Source: Adiantum capillus-veneris (lineage: Eukaryota > Streptophyta > Polypodiopsida > Polypodiales > Pteridaceae). From it: DNA of 64,000 nucleotides. The notes beneath the pieces are model-generated. The model made no database searches. It saw only the letters and a program-made list of their open reading frames with translations, and had not been told where the DNA came from. A program made the position numbers and the translations under genes. Every line of letters starts with the position of its first letter. Position 1 is the first letter of the stretch. The DNA is taken from the NCBI GenBank assembly GCA_014529385.2, contig CM043944.1:93283476-93347475 (forward strand), written 5' to 3'. This document shows, in pieces, positions 8,373-19,275 of the stretch.

Positions 8373-11303
8373 ATGGCAAAGAAGAAGAAGAAAAAGTGTG
8401 CTATTTGTCAAAAAGATGGGCACTGTGCAAAGCAATGTCCTTACATGTGCAAGCCATGTCAAAAGGAAGATGTATGTGTCAAATATTGTATGCATAAACT
8501 GTGCAAGAAGTTGTATCGAATTGTCAGATCTTTTCGAGATGCATCAGATCATGAGGAACTATGTGATGCACAAGAGGATTTGGATGATTTTTCTAATCTT
8601 CTTGACAAGGCAGAAGACTGGCATGAAGGTCGTGAAGGAAAAAGAAGAAAGTCGTGCTCTAGTATGTGTAGGATACAGGTGTTGCAAGAAGCAATTGAAG
8701 TCTTGACAGAGAAGTATGAAGATAAGTTTCAGGAGGAAGACGAAAGTGATGATGACTGGGGAGTTACAACACCAATGTTCCCCTTGGTTGGGAACAATCA
8801 GGTACAATCATGTTTAACTTCTCCAAATGCACTTGTTGCAAGTCTCAAATCAATGAAAGAAGCTCAAGCACAAAGCCAACCTGAAGAAGTCAAGAAGGTG
8901 ATGTTGGAAAGGGCAGAAGAAAAGGAGCATCCTGAGAGCCAAAGAAGCCAAAAGGAGCACTTAGTATCCCAAAACCACACTCCAAATAAACTCAAGGGTT
9001 TGCACAATGTTGATGTACCAACAGTTTTTCAGGGACCTGCAGTTTCAAAAACTGAAGTTTCAAAGCCTGAATTTGAATTTTCAGCACTTGAAGTTTTTCA
9101 ATCTGATTTTGATGTTTCTAAATATGGGATGAAAGCTATAGATACTCAGATTTCTGAAGAGAAGAAGTTGATTCAAGAAGGAGAGTTTGTTCAATGCAAG
9201 GGAGATATAGTCCAAAAGATGATGAAGGAAGAAGGAGGAAGCCAGGAGCAACTCATGAGCCAAAGGAGCCAAGAGGATTGCCAGCTATCCCCAAACCTCA
9301 CATCGAAGAGTCTCACCTCTTTGCAGGAAGAGAAGGACAGTTGCCCAAAAGAAGAATTATTGGTTGAGAAGAAGGGAATACAAGTGGGAGTGAGCGAGAG
9401 AAGCCACCAATATCCCATACAAACCCATATACCAACATTTGACATCAATCTTGAAGATGTTGAAATTCAGGGAGACATCAAATTTCAGTGTAATGCAGTG
9501 GAAGAGCTGAAGATAGATAAAGACATAATGTGTGCTACTGATGAGGATGATGTGATGAATCAGTTTTTGTTGAATCTTGATGAGGAGTATTCGACAGGCG
9601 TTAGTCTGGAAGGTGTTTGTGTTGATGGAGAAGAGTTTTTTGGAGTTTTGAATACTGAAAGCCAATTTCCGAGAGTGGATATGAATTATTCAGGTTGTGA
9701 AGACAAGGATCTTCAATTTCAGATTCCTGAATTACCAGTTTTGATACCAAACGTTCTTGATTTGCAGAGTTTCAGAATTCAGGTCCCTGATCCGCAGATT
9801 CTTGATTTGCAAAGAAGTTATGTACCTGAACTTGCTGAATTTCAAAGTCTTTTTCTTTCTCAAGTGAAGATGATCAATAATCTCTCATTAGAGCTAGAGA
9901 ATGAGAGGCATTCAAGTATGGTTACAGCAAATGAAGCGCTTTTCAAAATTAGTCAACTTCAAGAAGAAAAGACATCATTGATGATGGAGATTTCTCAGGT
10001 TCAAACTGAAGCCGACTTGCATATTTCTTACTGTTATGAAGTTCATGATGCTCTTAAGCAAGTTGTTTTGAACAAGGATAATCAAATTGAGGACTTGAAG
10101 CTTCAACTTACTCAAATCAAGAATGTGCAGTTTTCTTCAAATCTTGATGTTAAAGAAGGTTTCTTGAATGATGATGTTGTTATCAATGATCTTTATGATG
10201 TTGGTGCTTTTACAAATTCAGTCATGGATATTGGAAGTCCGTCTTTTTCCAGTGAAGTTCAGTTTACTGATGATATTCTTGATGATTTATACCAAGTTTC
10301 TGATGTCAATGGTTTTGTTGATGTTGAGGAGATGGTTTTGACTGATGATTATGCAAGTATTTTGGAAGTTCTTGATGATGGTGAAGTGGATTTTCTTGGA
10401 GATTGTTCTACATTTCTATGTGATGTTGTTGATGAAGGAGATGATGTTGATATTCTTATATCTCATTGGTTTTATATCTTCATGCTTGATAAAATAAGGG
10501 AAGTTTTTCAAGGAGCAGAAGTCAAAAGTTTTGAGTTTCAGGGAGATATCACTGATTGGACAGTTTTGCAGCTACAAAGTGGATTTCTTTATGTTTTTGA
10601 TAAGGGATGTGAGGAAGCCATCTTGGTGGTGTTTTTTATGTGTAAAGGAGAGTTCAATCTGTTATTTTTAAGCCTTAAATCAGATCAGTTTGATGAAGAA
10701 GCATATCAATTTTGGTTTTTCTTGAATCAAGATTTTCAAGGAAATCAATTGATTTGGCATGCGGAGTCTAAATCAGGTCTTCGAGTGTTGCATCTACATG
10801 CAGAGATATTGGATGTGTTCAAGAGACAGTGTCTAATGGTTGCAAAGTTTACATCCTACCTTGAATTTTTCTTCATTCTTCTTGAAGGGAAACCTGAACC
10901 TGACCCTGAACCTAAACCTGAACTTGTTACTGAATTTGGATATGTATTTGAATATGAAAATGGGCCTAAAGACCTGAAATCACTTGAAGAAGAGGAGATT
11001 TTTCTACTTTGTAGAAGGTATCTCAATTCAACAGTTGTGGAGAAAATGAAGACTGAAATGATGGACTACATGAAGAGAGTTTGGGAGAAAATGAAAGTCA
11101 TGGTGTATGATGTGGTGAGTAAACCATATCAGATGTTTGCAAAGGAGGAGATGAAGGAGGAAAACTTGTTTATGGAGAAGCAGAATACTGAACTGAAGCA
11201 GCAGTATACTGACCTAAAAGAGCAGTTGGAGGATCTGAAGATGCAGCTGCAGCAACAAGAAGGCCAACAATCTGAGCAGGTGTTTGTTAAAAAAAAATTC
11301 TGA
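8373..11303 (+). CDS. Large zinc-knuckle, acidic, coiled-coil protein of element N (976 residues)
   Basis: The longest intact frame in the window. The N-terminus is a lysine run (MAKKKKKK) followed by a CCHC knuckle, CAICQKDGHCAKQC (Cys9, Cys12, His17, Cys22), and more cysteines to about residue 45. Residues about 60-450 are Glu/Gln/Ser-rich. A coiled coil is likely around 510-590 (LELENERHSSM, LQEEKTSLMMEI). An Asp-rich stretch follows, a repeated PEPDPEPKPE lies near 850, and a second coiled coil ends the protein (LKEQLEDLKMQLQQQEGQQ). The knuckle fits nucleic-acid binding as in Gag, but I see no capsid motif, protease D-S/T-G, RT or integrase. The frame ends at an A9 run (11289-11297), beyond which another frame continues the same style of sequence. 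Function unknown. Confidence 0.8.
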   Translation: MAKKKKKKCAICQKDGHCAKQCPYMCKPCQKEDVCVKYCMHKLCKKLYRIVRSFRDASDHEELCDAQEDLDDFSNLLDKAEDWHEGREGKRRKSCSSMCRIQVLQEAIEVLTEKYEDKFQEEDESDDDWGVTTPMFPLVGNNQVQSCLTSPNALVASLKSMKEAQAQSQPEEVKKVMLERAEEKEHPESQRSQKEHLVSQNHTPNKLKGLHNVDVPTVFQGPAVSKTEVSKPEFEFSALEVFQSDFDVSKYGMKAIDTQISEEKKLIQEGEFVQCKGDIVQKMMKEEGGSQEQLMSQRSQEDCQLSPNLTSKSLTSLQEEKDSCPKEELLVEKKGIQVGVSERSHQYPIQTHIPTFDINLEDVEIQGDIKFQCNAVEELKIDKDIMCATDEDDVMNQFLLNLDEEYSTGVSLEGVCVDGEEFFGVLNTESQFPRVDMNYSGCEDKDLQFQIPELPVLIPNVLDLQSFRIQVPDPQILDLQRSYVPELAEFQSLFLSQVKMINNLSLELENERHSSMVTANEALFKISQLQEEKTSLMMEISQVQTEADLHISYCYEVHDALKQVVLNKDNQIEDLKLQLTQIKNVQFSSNLDVKEGFLNDDVVINDLYDVGAFTNSVMDIGSPSFSSEVQFTDDILDDLYQVSDVNGFVDVEEMVLTDDYASILEVLDDGEVDFLGDCSTFLCDVVDEGDDVDILISHWFYIFMLDKIREVFQGAEVKSFEFQGDITDWTVLQLQSGFLYVFDKGCEEAILVVFFMCKGEFNLLFLSLKSDQFDEEAYQFWFFLNQDFQGNQLIWHAESKSGLRVLHLHAEILDVFKRQCLMVAKFTSYLEFFFILLEGKPEPDPEPKPELVTEFGYVFEYENGPKDLKSLEEEEIFLLCRRYLNSTVVEKMKTEMMDYMKRVWEKMKVMVYDVVSKPYQMFAKEEMKEENLFMEKQNTELKQQYTDLKEQLEDLKMQLQQQEGQQSEQVFVKKKF

Positions 11304-11691
11304 AGTGTTTGCAAGAACTGATGTGGCAGTAGAAGTGCAGGAGCATATTACTGAAGACACAAGGAAAGGTGCAGCTGCAGGACAGGCTAAAGATGTTGCA
11401 GAGGAGGACACAGAAGTTGCAGGAGGAATTCACGACTTAAATGATCCAGTGCAAATGATTGTGGATGAGATACTCTATCAGGACATTGAAAGTACTAAGG
11501 AGGCAGTTACAGTTCAAGTGGATGCAGAGGTTGAAGAGTTTGACAAGGAAACTCCAACTACAACAGCAGTTTCACAACAAAATGAATTCAAGGATCAGCT
11601 GGTGGATGAATTTTTTGATCAAGGGATATTGTGGGTTCTCACAAGGTTTGAGAAACCTTGCCCACCAGGTGTGCCAGGTGTTAGTGTCTGA
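11300..11691 (+). CDS. 3' continuation of the element N protein in a shifted frame
   Basis: Open frame read from just after the A9 run (SEVFARTDVAVEVQEHITED...) to a TGA inside the 3' LTR. It is Val/Glu/Asp-rich like the preceding ORF and ends PCPPGVPGVSV. A one-base slip in the A9 run at 11289-11297 would join the two, so this is probably the C-terminus of the same protein, either broken by a recent frameshift or expressed by slippage. The ORF can be opened from 11284, but an ATG there overlaps the upstream ORF. Confidence 0.5.
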
Positions 11692-12083
11692 TTTATCAGG
11701 GCTTTCAGGGCAGTCAGGCTATTACTTTTTGAACTATAACTAAAGACCTTTAACTTTTGAACCTTAGGGATATGTGGACATTAGTACTTATAATTTTGGG
11801 TAGTTGTGAATGTACCTTATGGTATCTGATGATGAGGGGTAGTTATGGGCATTCCTGTCGATGCAGTTCTCTCTCTCCTGATCTCGTACTACTGTTTACT
11901 CTCTGTAATTGGGTGATGATGATGAAGATAATCTGATGGCAGTCTCTCTTCCTCTTCCTTATGGTGTTCTTTACTTATTTACTTTGCAGTATTGTGTATG
12001 AATACTCAGTGTACTGTTCCTGTTTCCTGAATAACTGCATGTTACTTGCATTGAATACCTGTTAGGGTTGTGTGCCCCTAACA
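11679..12083 (+). repeat. 3' LTR of element N
   Basis: 405 bp, TGTTAGTGTCTG...GTGCCCCTAACA. It differs from the 5' copy at about five sites, such as GATGACG/GATGATG and TTTGTTG/TTTGCAG. The duplicated target ggccg follows at 12084-12088. No obvious polypurine tract precedes it; CCACCAGGTGTGCCAGG is all that is there. Confidence 0.95.
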
Positions 12084-12088
12084 GGCCG

Positions 12089-12327
12089 AAGATCTTCAAG
12101 TGATTGAAATATACTTTTTTGTTGGGACGAAGAATTCAGAAGAAACCCTTGTAATAGATGATGTCCAAGTATCGCAAAATCAATGGGTGTTTGATCAGGT
12201 GTCTAAAGTAACCTACCCAGGTAGAATTAGGCCCATAAGTGTAGGCCCTAGTTTTAATGGACCAAAAGATGTTGTATATTTTGATCCTATATCTGATCCA
12301 CCCAAAGTCCACAAGATTCTAGTATAG
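12089..12327 (+). pseudogene. Unrecognised ORF of element A, second part
   Basis: Continues right of element N with about 76 open codons (IEIYFFVGTKNSEETLVIDD, then VTYPGRIRPISVGPSFNGPK, ending PPKVHKILV). With N and one TSD copy removed, this frame differs by one base from 7001-7225, so the ORF carries a frameshift or the junction codons have changed. Domain unknown. A non-coding stretch to 12538 separates it from gag exon 2. Confidence 0.35.
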
Positions 12328-12538
12328 GGTTGTCATCACCCTTGTACATAGTAGGACCTTCATGGATTGTATTAACTCTTGTACATACTATGGTTCTCAT
12401 GGGTATGCTATAACCAGTTTTGTTTATTGGTTTGGTAATTGTCTTCATCCTGTGTGCAAAAGTTTGTGTATGAGATAAGTTAAAAGCATAATTAAGAGAG
12501 ATTTCATCTGGTACTAAATTCCACTAATTCAATTTCAG

Positions 12539-13408
12539 GCAAATACTCGCGTAAATAGCCTTTACACTATTAGTCAAGAGAAAAAATTACTACTAAAGCA
12601 AGTTCAACTCTCTACTTTCAAGGGAGAGGGACTCAATTTAGAGCGAGATGCCGAAGCATGGTTAGATGCTATGGATGACTATTTCAAAGCTGCAGGAACT
12701 GCTCTAGGAAACCAAACAATGTTGGGTATGTTCCATCTTAGCGGAGATGCCAAACTTTGGTGGAAGCAACACTGCAGAGATAATCCCACGAGTAGTCCAT
12801 CTTGGGAGAAAATGAAGCAAGCAATCAAAGAACATTATCTCCCTCCTGCACATCAGGCTATCAAAATGAACGAGTTCTTTGGTCTACACCAACTAGGACT
12901 TTCATTAGAGGAGTACTACACCAAGTTCGTGTCTTTACGACGCTATGCTTCCCAGATGACCATGGAGCAACAAATTGCCCGTTTCTGTCAAGGCCTCAAC
13001 AAACCCCTGAGTACACGTCTCGAAGCCATGAGGCCTACATCAATACAGGATGCCCTTCTCAAAGCTAAGCCTCTTGCAGCCGAAGGAACCAACTCCATAA
13101 GGAACTATAATGGATTTAATAACTTTAGGAGAAGAGCCAGGGGAGCTTTCAACCAAGGATACCAACAACGTGGACTAGCTGCAGTAGTAAACCTGGAGCA
13201 AACCATCCCAAACGTTAGGTGCTATGGATGCAATCAAATGGGGAACTATAGAAATAATTGTCCTGAAGAGCAAAACCCTCGAACTACTGCTAGAGCCATT
13301 CCTCAAAATCAAGGAGATAATGTAAGAGGAGGTAGAAATGGAGGACGAGGTAGAGGAAGAGCAAGAGGAGCCAGATCTTATGCAATCATAGGAGAACCAA
13401 CCTTATGA
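12539..13408 (+). CDS. gag: Gag of element A (exon 2 in the splicing model)
   Basis: Read from just after AATTTCAG (12531-12538), 289 codons stay open. The Retrotrans_gag region is clear: LERDAEAWLDAMDDYF, FHLSGDAKLWWKQHC, EEYYTKFVSLRRYA, QIARFCQGLNKPLSTRLEAM. A zinc knuckle follows at about 13218 (CYGCNQMGNYRNNC), in which Asn replaces the usual His, then an RGG/RGR-rich tail. The first in-frame ATG is only at 12671, inside the conserved Gag domain, so a true start must lie upstream. The LTR exon at 5502-5666 fits in phase. Capsid-forming role is inferred from the family. The frame stops at 13406 and no pol follows. Confidence 0.8.
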   Translation, partial: ANTRVNSLYTISQEKKLLLKQVQLSTFKGEGLNLERDAEAWLDAMDDYFKAAGTALGNQTMLGMFHLSGDAKLWWKQHCRDNPTSSPSWEKMKQAIKEHYLPPAHQAIKMNEFFGLHQLGLSLEEYYTKFVSLRRYASQMTMEQQIARFCQGLNKPLSTRLEAMRPTSIQDALLKAKPLAAEGTNSIRNYNGFNNFRRRARGAFNQGYQQRGLAAVVNLEQTIPNVRCYGCNQMGNYRNNCPEEQNPRTTARAIPQNQGDNVRGGRNGGRGRGRARGARSYAIIGEPTL

Positions 13409-14141
13409 ATAAGAAAGATAAAAGAGCCACTCGCTTGGCCATAGTTAGCAATCTTAGAGCTTTGTAAACCACTATAAATCAATTATATAAAAACTTGAGT
13501 TACTTATATATTGTAATGGTATACATGATTTTCTTCTCCAAATTACTTAATGAATCTAAAGTTAAGTTAGTATTCAATCAATAAATTAAGGATTGATCTA
13601 GCAAATGAGACAGAGGTTCCCGATAGTATGAAAATAATTTGAATTTTGAGAATGAGATAGTTATCAAGAAACCAACTCACTTTCTTTGTGCACACGATAG
13701 CCTTCCTTGGAAAAATGACCTAGATTTGAAAGTATTAAGGTACGAGACTAATAGGAAGCCCAAAAGAACTCTTGGTATAATACTTCTTAAAACCCTTTAC
13801 ATATTGTTGGTCAACCAGGTTAGAGCACAGAGGGGGTACCTCTGGTGCAATGGTGGAAGCTTGTGCCGAACGCAAATTGCTCAGAATGGCAAGAACACGC
13901 CGAGCACGTTCAAATTGGCAAAGCTGAAATACATGATACTTGTCGGACGCTGATTTCTCTGAATGGTCAGTTAGACCGAGCGCGTTCATGTTGATAAGGT
14001 GGATATATGGATCTTTTATGGAATTGATTTAACCTGGTTTTTGAGATGATACGAATGGTTTGTAAAGGTTTTTTAAATGGGCTCAAGTTTCTTGAGGAAA
14101 AATTGACTAGCAAGTAACTTTAACCAGAACTCTTCGAGTAA
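13409..14141 (+). other. Element A region where pol is missing
   Basis: Just after the gag stop a few coding-like residues appear (KRATRLAIVSNLRAL), then A/T-rich sequence with no protease, RT or RNase H motif in any frame I read. Short ORFs at 13639-13953 and on the minus strand look fortuitous. The pol deletion must have removed about 3 kb relative to a complete chromovirus. Confidence 0.6.
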
Positions 14142-14267
14142 TCAGTAACATTTGGTAAAGTGGAAAGGTTATCCCTTCGAAGATGCCACTTGGGAGGATG
14201 AATTTCTCTTCTCAAAGATTTTCCCAATTTCGGTTGAGATGAGGGCATCTCAAATTCTTAAATTGGG
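14142..14267 (+). pseudogene. Chromodomain tail of integrase, element A
   Basis: The + frame reads HLVKWKGYPFEDATWEDEFL followed by SVEMRASQILKLG. The VKWKGYP...ATWE pattern is diagnostic for the C-terminal chromodomain of chromovirus integrases. A stop and frame noise precede it. It shows that element A derives from a chromovirus although it lost the rest of pol. Confidence 0.8.
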
Positions 14268-14272
14268 GTGAT
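14260..14272 (+). other. Polypurine-type tract before element A 3' LTR
   Basis: AAATTGGGGTGAT immediately upstream of the LTR start at 14274, in the place and with the G-run expected for a plus-strand primer. It overlaps the last codons of the chromodomain tail, as is common in chromoviruses. Confidence 0.55.
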
Positions 14273-14273
14273 T

Positions 14274-17200
14274 TGTCAGGTTTCCAGTTTCTGAAACCTT
14301 AAAGATTGTATAAAGCTTAATTCAACTGATATGATTATTGAAAAAGCAATATAGAATTGTCCGATCGTGGCAAATATTGGTATGTTTGAAATCTTAAGCA
14401 CAACAAACCCTGGGCTAGAAATTTTCAGAATCAGATTTCGATAAAATCTGGAAAAGTTACGGGCCATGAAAGGTTACACTAGGAATTCAATTAGTTAAGT
14501 AAAATTGGATGGATTCAGTAATTATTATTAACAAAGACTTTCTTATCCTAAGGTTCTAGAAATTACTGATATTTCCAATTTTCATCATTAAAAATCATTG
14601 AAAATAGTAAAAATCCATTCTGGAAGCTGAGGGGGGTTGTGTGGGGTAATGATGAACTCTCCAGATTAGAATTAGCAGCAGGGGGCATTTTTTGACTTGT
14701 TGGAGACTTCTTGAACTGCAAGCAACTGCCTTTTACAGCCTGTGAGAGCTTGTGAGTGCCATAAAACTATAAATAGGACCCCTTGCTTCACAAATTGGAC
14801 AGACTCGGAGCCTTGACACACACTCTCTCATCTAGAGAGAACGCTACGCAGAAATCACTAGAGATTAAGCTCTAGTCGATTAACCTAAACGGTAATTAGC
14901 CTAATCCTTCTTAATTAGCAAGGCTAGATTAATCTATTTTGTTAATAAATCAAAGATTAAGCCTATGTATAGTCATAAACTTTCTCTTAATTAATTATTC
15001 TCTGCTAATTGTTGTAATTAAGCTTGGTAATGTTAAGCTAATTAATTATCCTATCATATTAGGACTGAAATTAGTCAAATTAACCATGAATTAATGGAAA
15101 ATATATTAATTAAGCTTAGATTAAGTTGAGGTAATTATCAGAGCTGCATTAGACAGTCATTAAGCTAGGAAAATTATCTTATAATTTTCTGAGTAATTTT
15201 CTTAATTAATTCGGCAGAATTACACTGTTTTTTAGAGAAAATTAAAGAGGAAAATAATCAAATTGATTCAAAATGCTTTGAGCTATTTATCAATAGTTAA
15301 TTATATGTTAGGAAACCCGTGATAATTAGGAGAAGCTCAGATAAATCATTTATCTAATTACTTTAGTAGAAATACTCTGCTTTTAAGACAAATTAAATAG
15401 GAAAACTTAGCAAATGGATTCAAATTGAATTTGGTTATTTATCAAAGGTTAACTCCATGTGAGGAAATCCGTGATAATTAGGAGAAGCTCAGATAATTAC
15501 TTTAGCAAAAATAGTCTGTTTTTGGGAAAAATTAAATAAGTGAAATTAGCAAATAGATTGAAATTGAATTGAGTTATTTATCAGAGGTCAATTACATGTT
15601 AGTAAACCCATGATAATTAGGAGAAGCTCAGATAATTAATTTATCTAATTACTTTAGCAGAAATACTATATTTTTAATACAAATTAAATAGGGGAAATTA
15701 GTAAATGGATTTAAATTAAATTGATTTATTTATTAGAGGCTAATTAAATGTTAAAAAACCCATGATAATTAGGAGAAGCTTAGATAATTAATTTATCTAA
15801 TTACTTTAGCAAAAATACTTTGTTTTTAGGACAACTTAAATAGGGAAAATCATCAAATGAATTCAAATTGAATTGATTTATTTTCCAAAGGTTAATTACA
15901 TGTTAAAAAATCCATGATAATTAGGAGAAGCTCAGATAATTACTTTAGTAGAAATACTCTATTTTTAGGACAAATTAAATAGGGAAAATTAGCAAATGGA
16001 TTCAAATTGAATTGAGTTATGTATTAAAGGTGAATTAGATGTTAGAAAATCCATGATAATTAGAAGAAGCTCAGATAATTACGTTATCTAATTAATTTAG
16101 CAAAATAACTCTATTTTTAGGACAAATTAAATAGAAAAATCAGCACATGTATTTAAATTGAATTGAGTTATTTATCAGAGGTTAATTACATATTAAAAAA
16201 ACCATGATAATTAGGAGAAGCTCAATTATTAATTTATCTAATTACTTTTGCAAAAATACTTTGTTTTTAGGACAAATTAAATAGGGGAAATTAGCAAATA
16301 GATTCAAAATGACTTGAGTTACTTACTAGAGGTTAATTATATCTTAGGAAACCCGTGATAATTATGTGAAGCTCAGATAATTAATTTATCTAATTATTTC
16401 GATAAAATTATATTACTTTGAAGAGAAAATAAAAGGGGAAATATAGTAAATTAATCCAAAAACCTTTGATATAAATATCAGAGGCAGAACACACCTTGAG
16501 GAATCCATGATAAATACCCCAACCTCAGATAAATAGTTTAGTATTTATCTTTAATAAAAGTAATCAATTTTACGTATAAAATAGATAAGGAAGATTAGTA
16601 AATGAAATTATCTAATTACCAAATAAATACTTGAGGTCCAGAATCACTATTGAAGGGTGGGAAAATTACCTCAGCATAAGTGGATGGTATTACAAGTTAC
16701 TATCAGTAAAATCTAACCTAATTTAGACCATAAGTATAGGAGGAAAAGGTTATAAATCAAATTTATGAAAATTCCTAAAGATAGAACATATTCAATTACA
16801 ATTTAGGGTGAGTAATCCATTAGCCGATGGAAATTTATAATTTACTAAGGCTAAAATGGAATATAGACTAAGGATAAACCTAGTTAAAGGACTTCCCAAA
16901 TTAAATGGTAATTATGGGAAATTACTTATAGTATAAAGAAGTTACAGGAAGAACATCTCATCAAATTAACTATCAAGGATACCTACTTACTCCAAAAATA
17001 CTTTTTTTTTGTAAAAAAGGAAAAAGAAGATTATTCAATTAAACTTCTGATCGATTAAGTCTTTTTATAAGGCTGCCGACATGGCTCCAAAGAGAACCAG
17101 GGTAAATCCTCTTACCGAGGAAGAGGATGTTAGCAAAAAAAGAAAGAAAGCCACTAATGACCATGAGGCTGGGCCTACTAGCCATAGACCGACGGAGGAA

Positions 17201-18385
17201 AGTTTGCAGACTCCAGCCCAGCAGCGCATGGACGAGCAGTCCCAGGTGGATTTCTATTTTGTTCAATTAAATCTTTTAAAGTTCATTTTTATAAGTTAGC
17301 ATTGCATACGTAAGAAGTGAGTAAGAATCAGGAAAGGAATAATTGACCAAAAATGGAAGGTAACTTCCAACGTGCATTTATTTATAATGTAGGAAAGAAT
17401 TGTTTGGGTTGTAGGAAAGAATTTTTTGGGTTAAAACTGGTTGAATTAGGAAAGATATGATTGATCATCCTTAAAGCAGCTTGTCTCAAGACACCTCCGA
17501 CTCCTTGGTATATTTTGATGATAATGATTGGCTTTCTAGCCATGGATAAGTCGGTTACCCCCATGAACGATGAGTTTCTACTCCGTGTCATGTCTTCATG
17601 TTTCTACATAAGTTAGGATACCGTTTTTTATCCTAGGGGAGCCGCCCGGTTGTATGGGCAACTGGTTTGGTGTATGGGCACTCGGAACCTTGGGTGGGGG
17701 TTTATCCACTCCGGATTATGAATAAGGAATGGGTGCCGTTTTTTCACCCTTAGGTGGTCTTGAGACAAGAAGAGTACTGGTCATGGTTATTATGGACAAT
17801 GTTTTGATTGACAGTACCCTGTCTTAAGTTTAAAGATGTCTGTTTTCTAAAAGAATGCTTTCAATGTTGTCTTCAAGGAATTACTGTGATGGAACGTTAA
17901 AAGAAACCATTATTTTAAATGTTAAAACAATGTGATAATAAGATAAATGAATCTTGTGTGAGTCCGGGGTGGCAAGTGGGGATTGACTAAGGTTGTCAAT
18001 CATGGATGGGTGGACCTGATTAGTCAGGTAACTATCCATCCCTGTGCACTAAAACGTTTAGAAAACTTCTTCACTTGGAAGAGGAGTCCACCAACGACTG
18101 TGCCCTCACATCTATTAGAGGGAAAAAAGCGTTGGTTGAGGATATCTTAGCCCAATTGTGGCAGTTATAGGGCCGAAATAGTTTTTAGGACTTTTAATAC
18201 GTTGTCCCATTTTCGCTGCGAGAGAGGACTAGATCTTCTTCTAAGGCTATAGACCCAAGCCATTGTCAAAGGTAAAGGTCTATTCCTTGGATTTTTCTTA
18301 TTTAGAGACTCTCATTTTTATCAGACCTAGAGACCTGTCAAGGATCCCATCCCGATCTTGGTATTGGCGGGTTGGGGACCTTACA
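14274..18385 (+). repeat. 3' LTR of element A (4112 bp)
   Basis: TGTCAGGTTTCC...GGGACCTTACA, followed by the TSD taaac. It has the TATA box at 14768-14776, the ~150-bp array at about 15290-16410, the coding exon copy at 17081-17245 and, at 17801, the short form of the hairpin region. Compared with 1176-6843 it lacks the ~1.49-kb promoter duplication. Confidence 0.93.
17081..17245 (+). CDS. LTR copy of the candidate gag exon 1
   Basis: 55 codons identical to 5502-5666 apart from one codon (Thr for Ala near residue 44). Being in the 3' LTR, it would not itself be spliced to gag. It documents that the exon belongs to the LTR and is transmitted by reverse transcription. Confidence 0.55.
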
Positions 18386-18390
18386 TAAAC

Positions 18391-19216
18391 ATTGCTACAG
18401 TCGGAGACAACTATCCCTTACCCATCACATATCATGTGATTGAAAGAGTCACTGGAAAAGAGGCCTACAACTTTCTGGATGGCTTTTCAGGTTACAACCA
18501 ACTCATGATCAGGGTGGAGGATCAACACAAAACTGATTTTGCAACAGGATGGGGTATATTTACATATTGAGTGATGCCATTTGGCCTAACCAATGAACCT
18601 GCCACATTCCAAAGGGTGATGAGTCATGCATTCAAGGAATATCTAAAACAATTCTTAGAAATTTATATGGATGACCTGTGTGTACTTTCTCTTTGCAAAA
18701 ACGAACATGTAGATCACTTAAGGAAAGTCTTTGAGAAATACAGAATATACCATATCGACATCAATCCTGAAAAGTATGTTTTCATGGTAAGACATGGCAA
18801 GATTCTAAGACATATTTTGTCCAAAAATAGCATTTCTACAGATCTCAAAAAGATACAAGTGCTTGTTGCTCTTGTGCGATCAAAAAAAGCTACAGAAGTA
18901 CAAGCATTCATGGGCCATTGTGGGTATTATCGTATGTTCATTTACATGTATGCAATTATTGCTAAACCTCTCAAGGTATTTATCACTAAGTTTGAGGTGG
19001 AACGAAGAGTGTGAGAAAGCATTTTAGCAATTGAAGCAGAGACTTATTTTTGCTCCAATATTGAAAGCTCATGACTGGAACAACATCTTTCATGTCCATA
19101 TAGATGAATCAGCTTATGCTATCGGATGTATCTTGGCTCAATCTGGGAAAAACAACATGGATTTTTTGATATGTTACTCCAGTCGATTAACAACACGGAA
19201 CACAATTACATCACCA

Positions 19217-19275
<59 letters not shown>

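Larger units (their letters stand above)
7231..12083 (+). mobile_element. Element N: 4.85-kb non-autonomous LTR element with a large unknown ORF
   Basis: Two 405-bp LTRs (7231-7635, 11679-12083) with TGTTAG...CTAACA ends differ at about five positions by eye. The flanking 5-bp duplication ggccg is at 7226-7230 and 12084-12088. The interior holds a non-Met PBS, two small ORFs, a 976-codon ORF and a 3' ORF in a shifted frame, with no protease, RT, RNase H or integrase motif. By LTR similarity it is the youngest complete insertion here. It sits in element A between the 5' LTR and gag. Confidence 0.95.
1176..18385 (+). mobile_element. Element A: 17.2-kb non-autonomous chromovirus-type LTR retrotransposon with giant LTRs
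   Basis: Ends are TGTAAGG...CCTTACA, flanked by the 5-bp duplication taaac (1171-1175 and 18386-18390). LTRs are 1176-6843 and 14274-18385. An initiator-Met-like PBS follows the 5' LTR and a purine tract precedes the 3' LTR. The interior keeps a Gag (12539-13408) and the last part of a chromodomain integrase (about 14142-14267) but has no protease, RT, RNase H or integrase core, so it must have been mobilised in trans by a chromovirus. It is inserted in RT of element H and hosts element N. The 5' LTR is about 1.5 kb longer than the 3' LTR because of an internal duplication. Confidence 0.93.

Noticed and set aside
12671-12673. ATG at 12671 as the true gag start
   Set aside because: It falls inside the conserved DAEAWLDAM(D)DYF segment with coding sequence upstream in frame to 12539.
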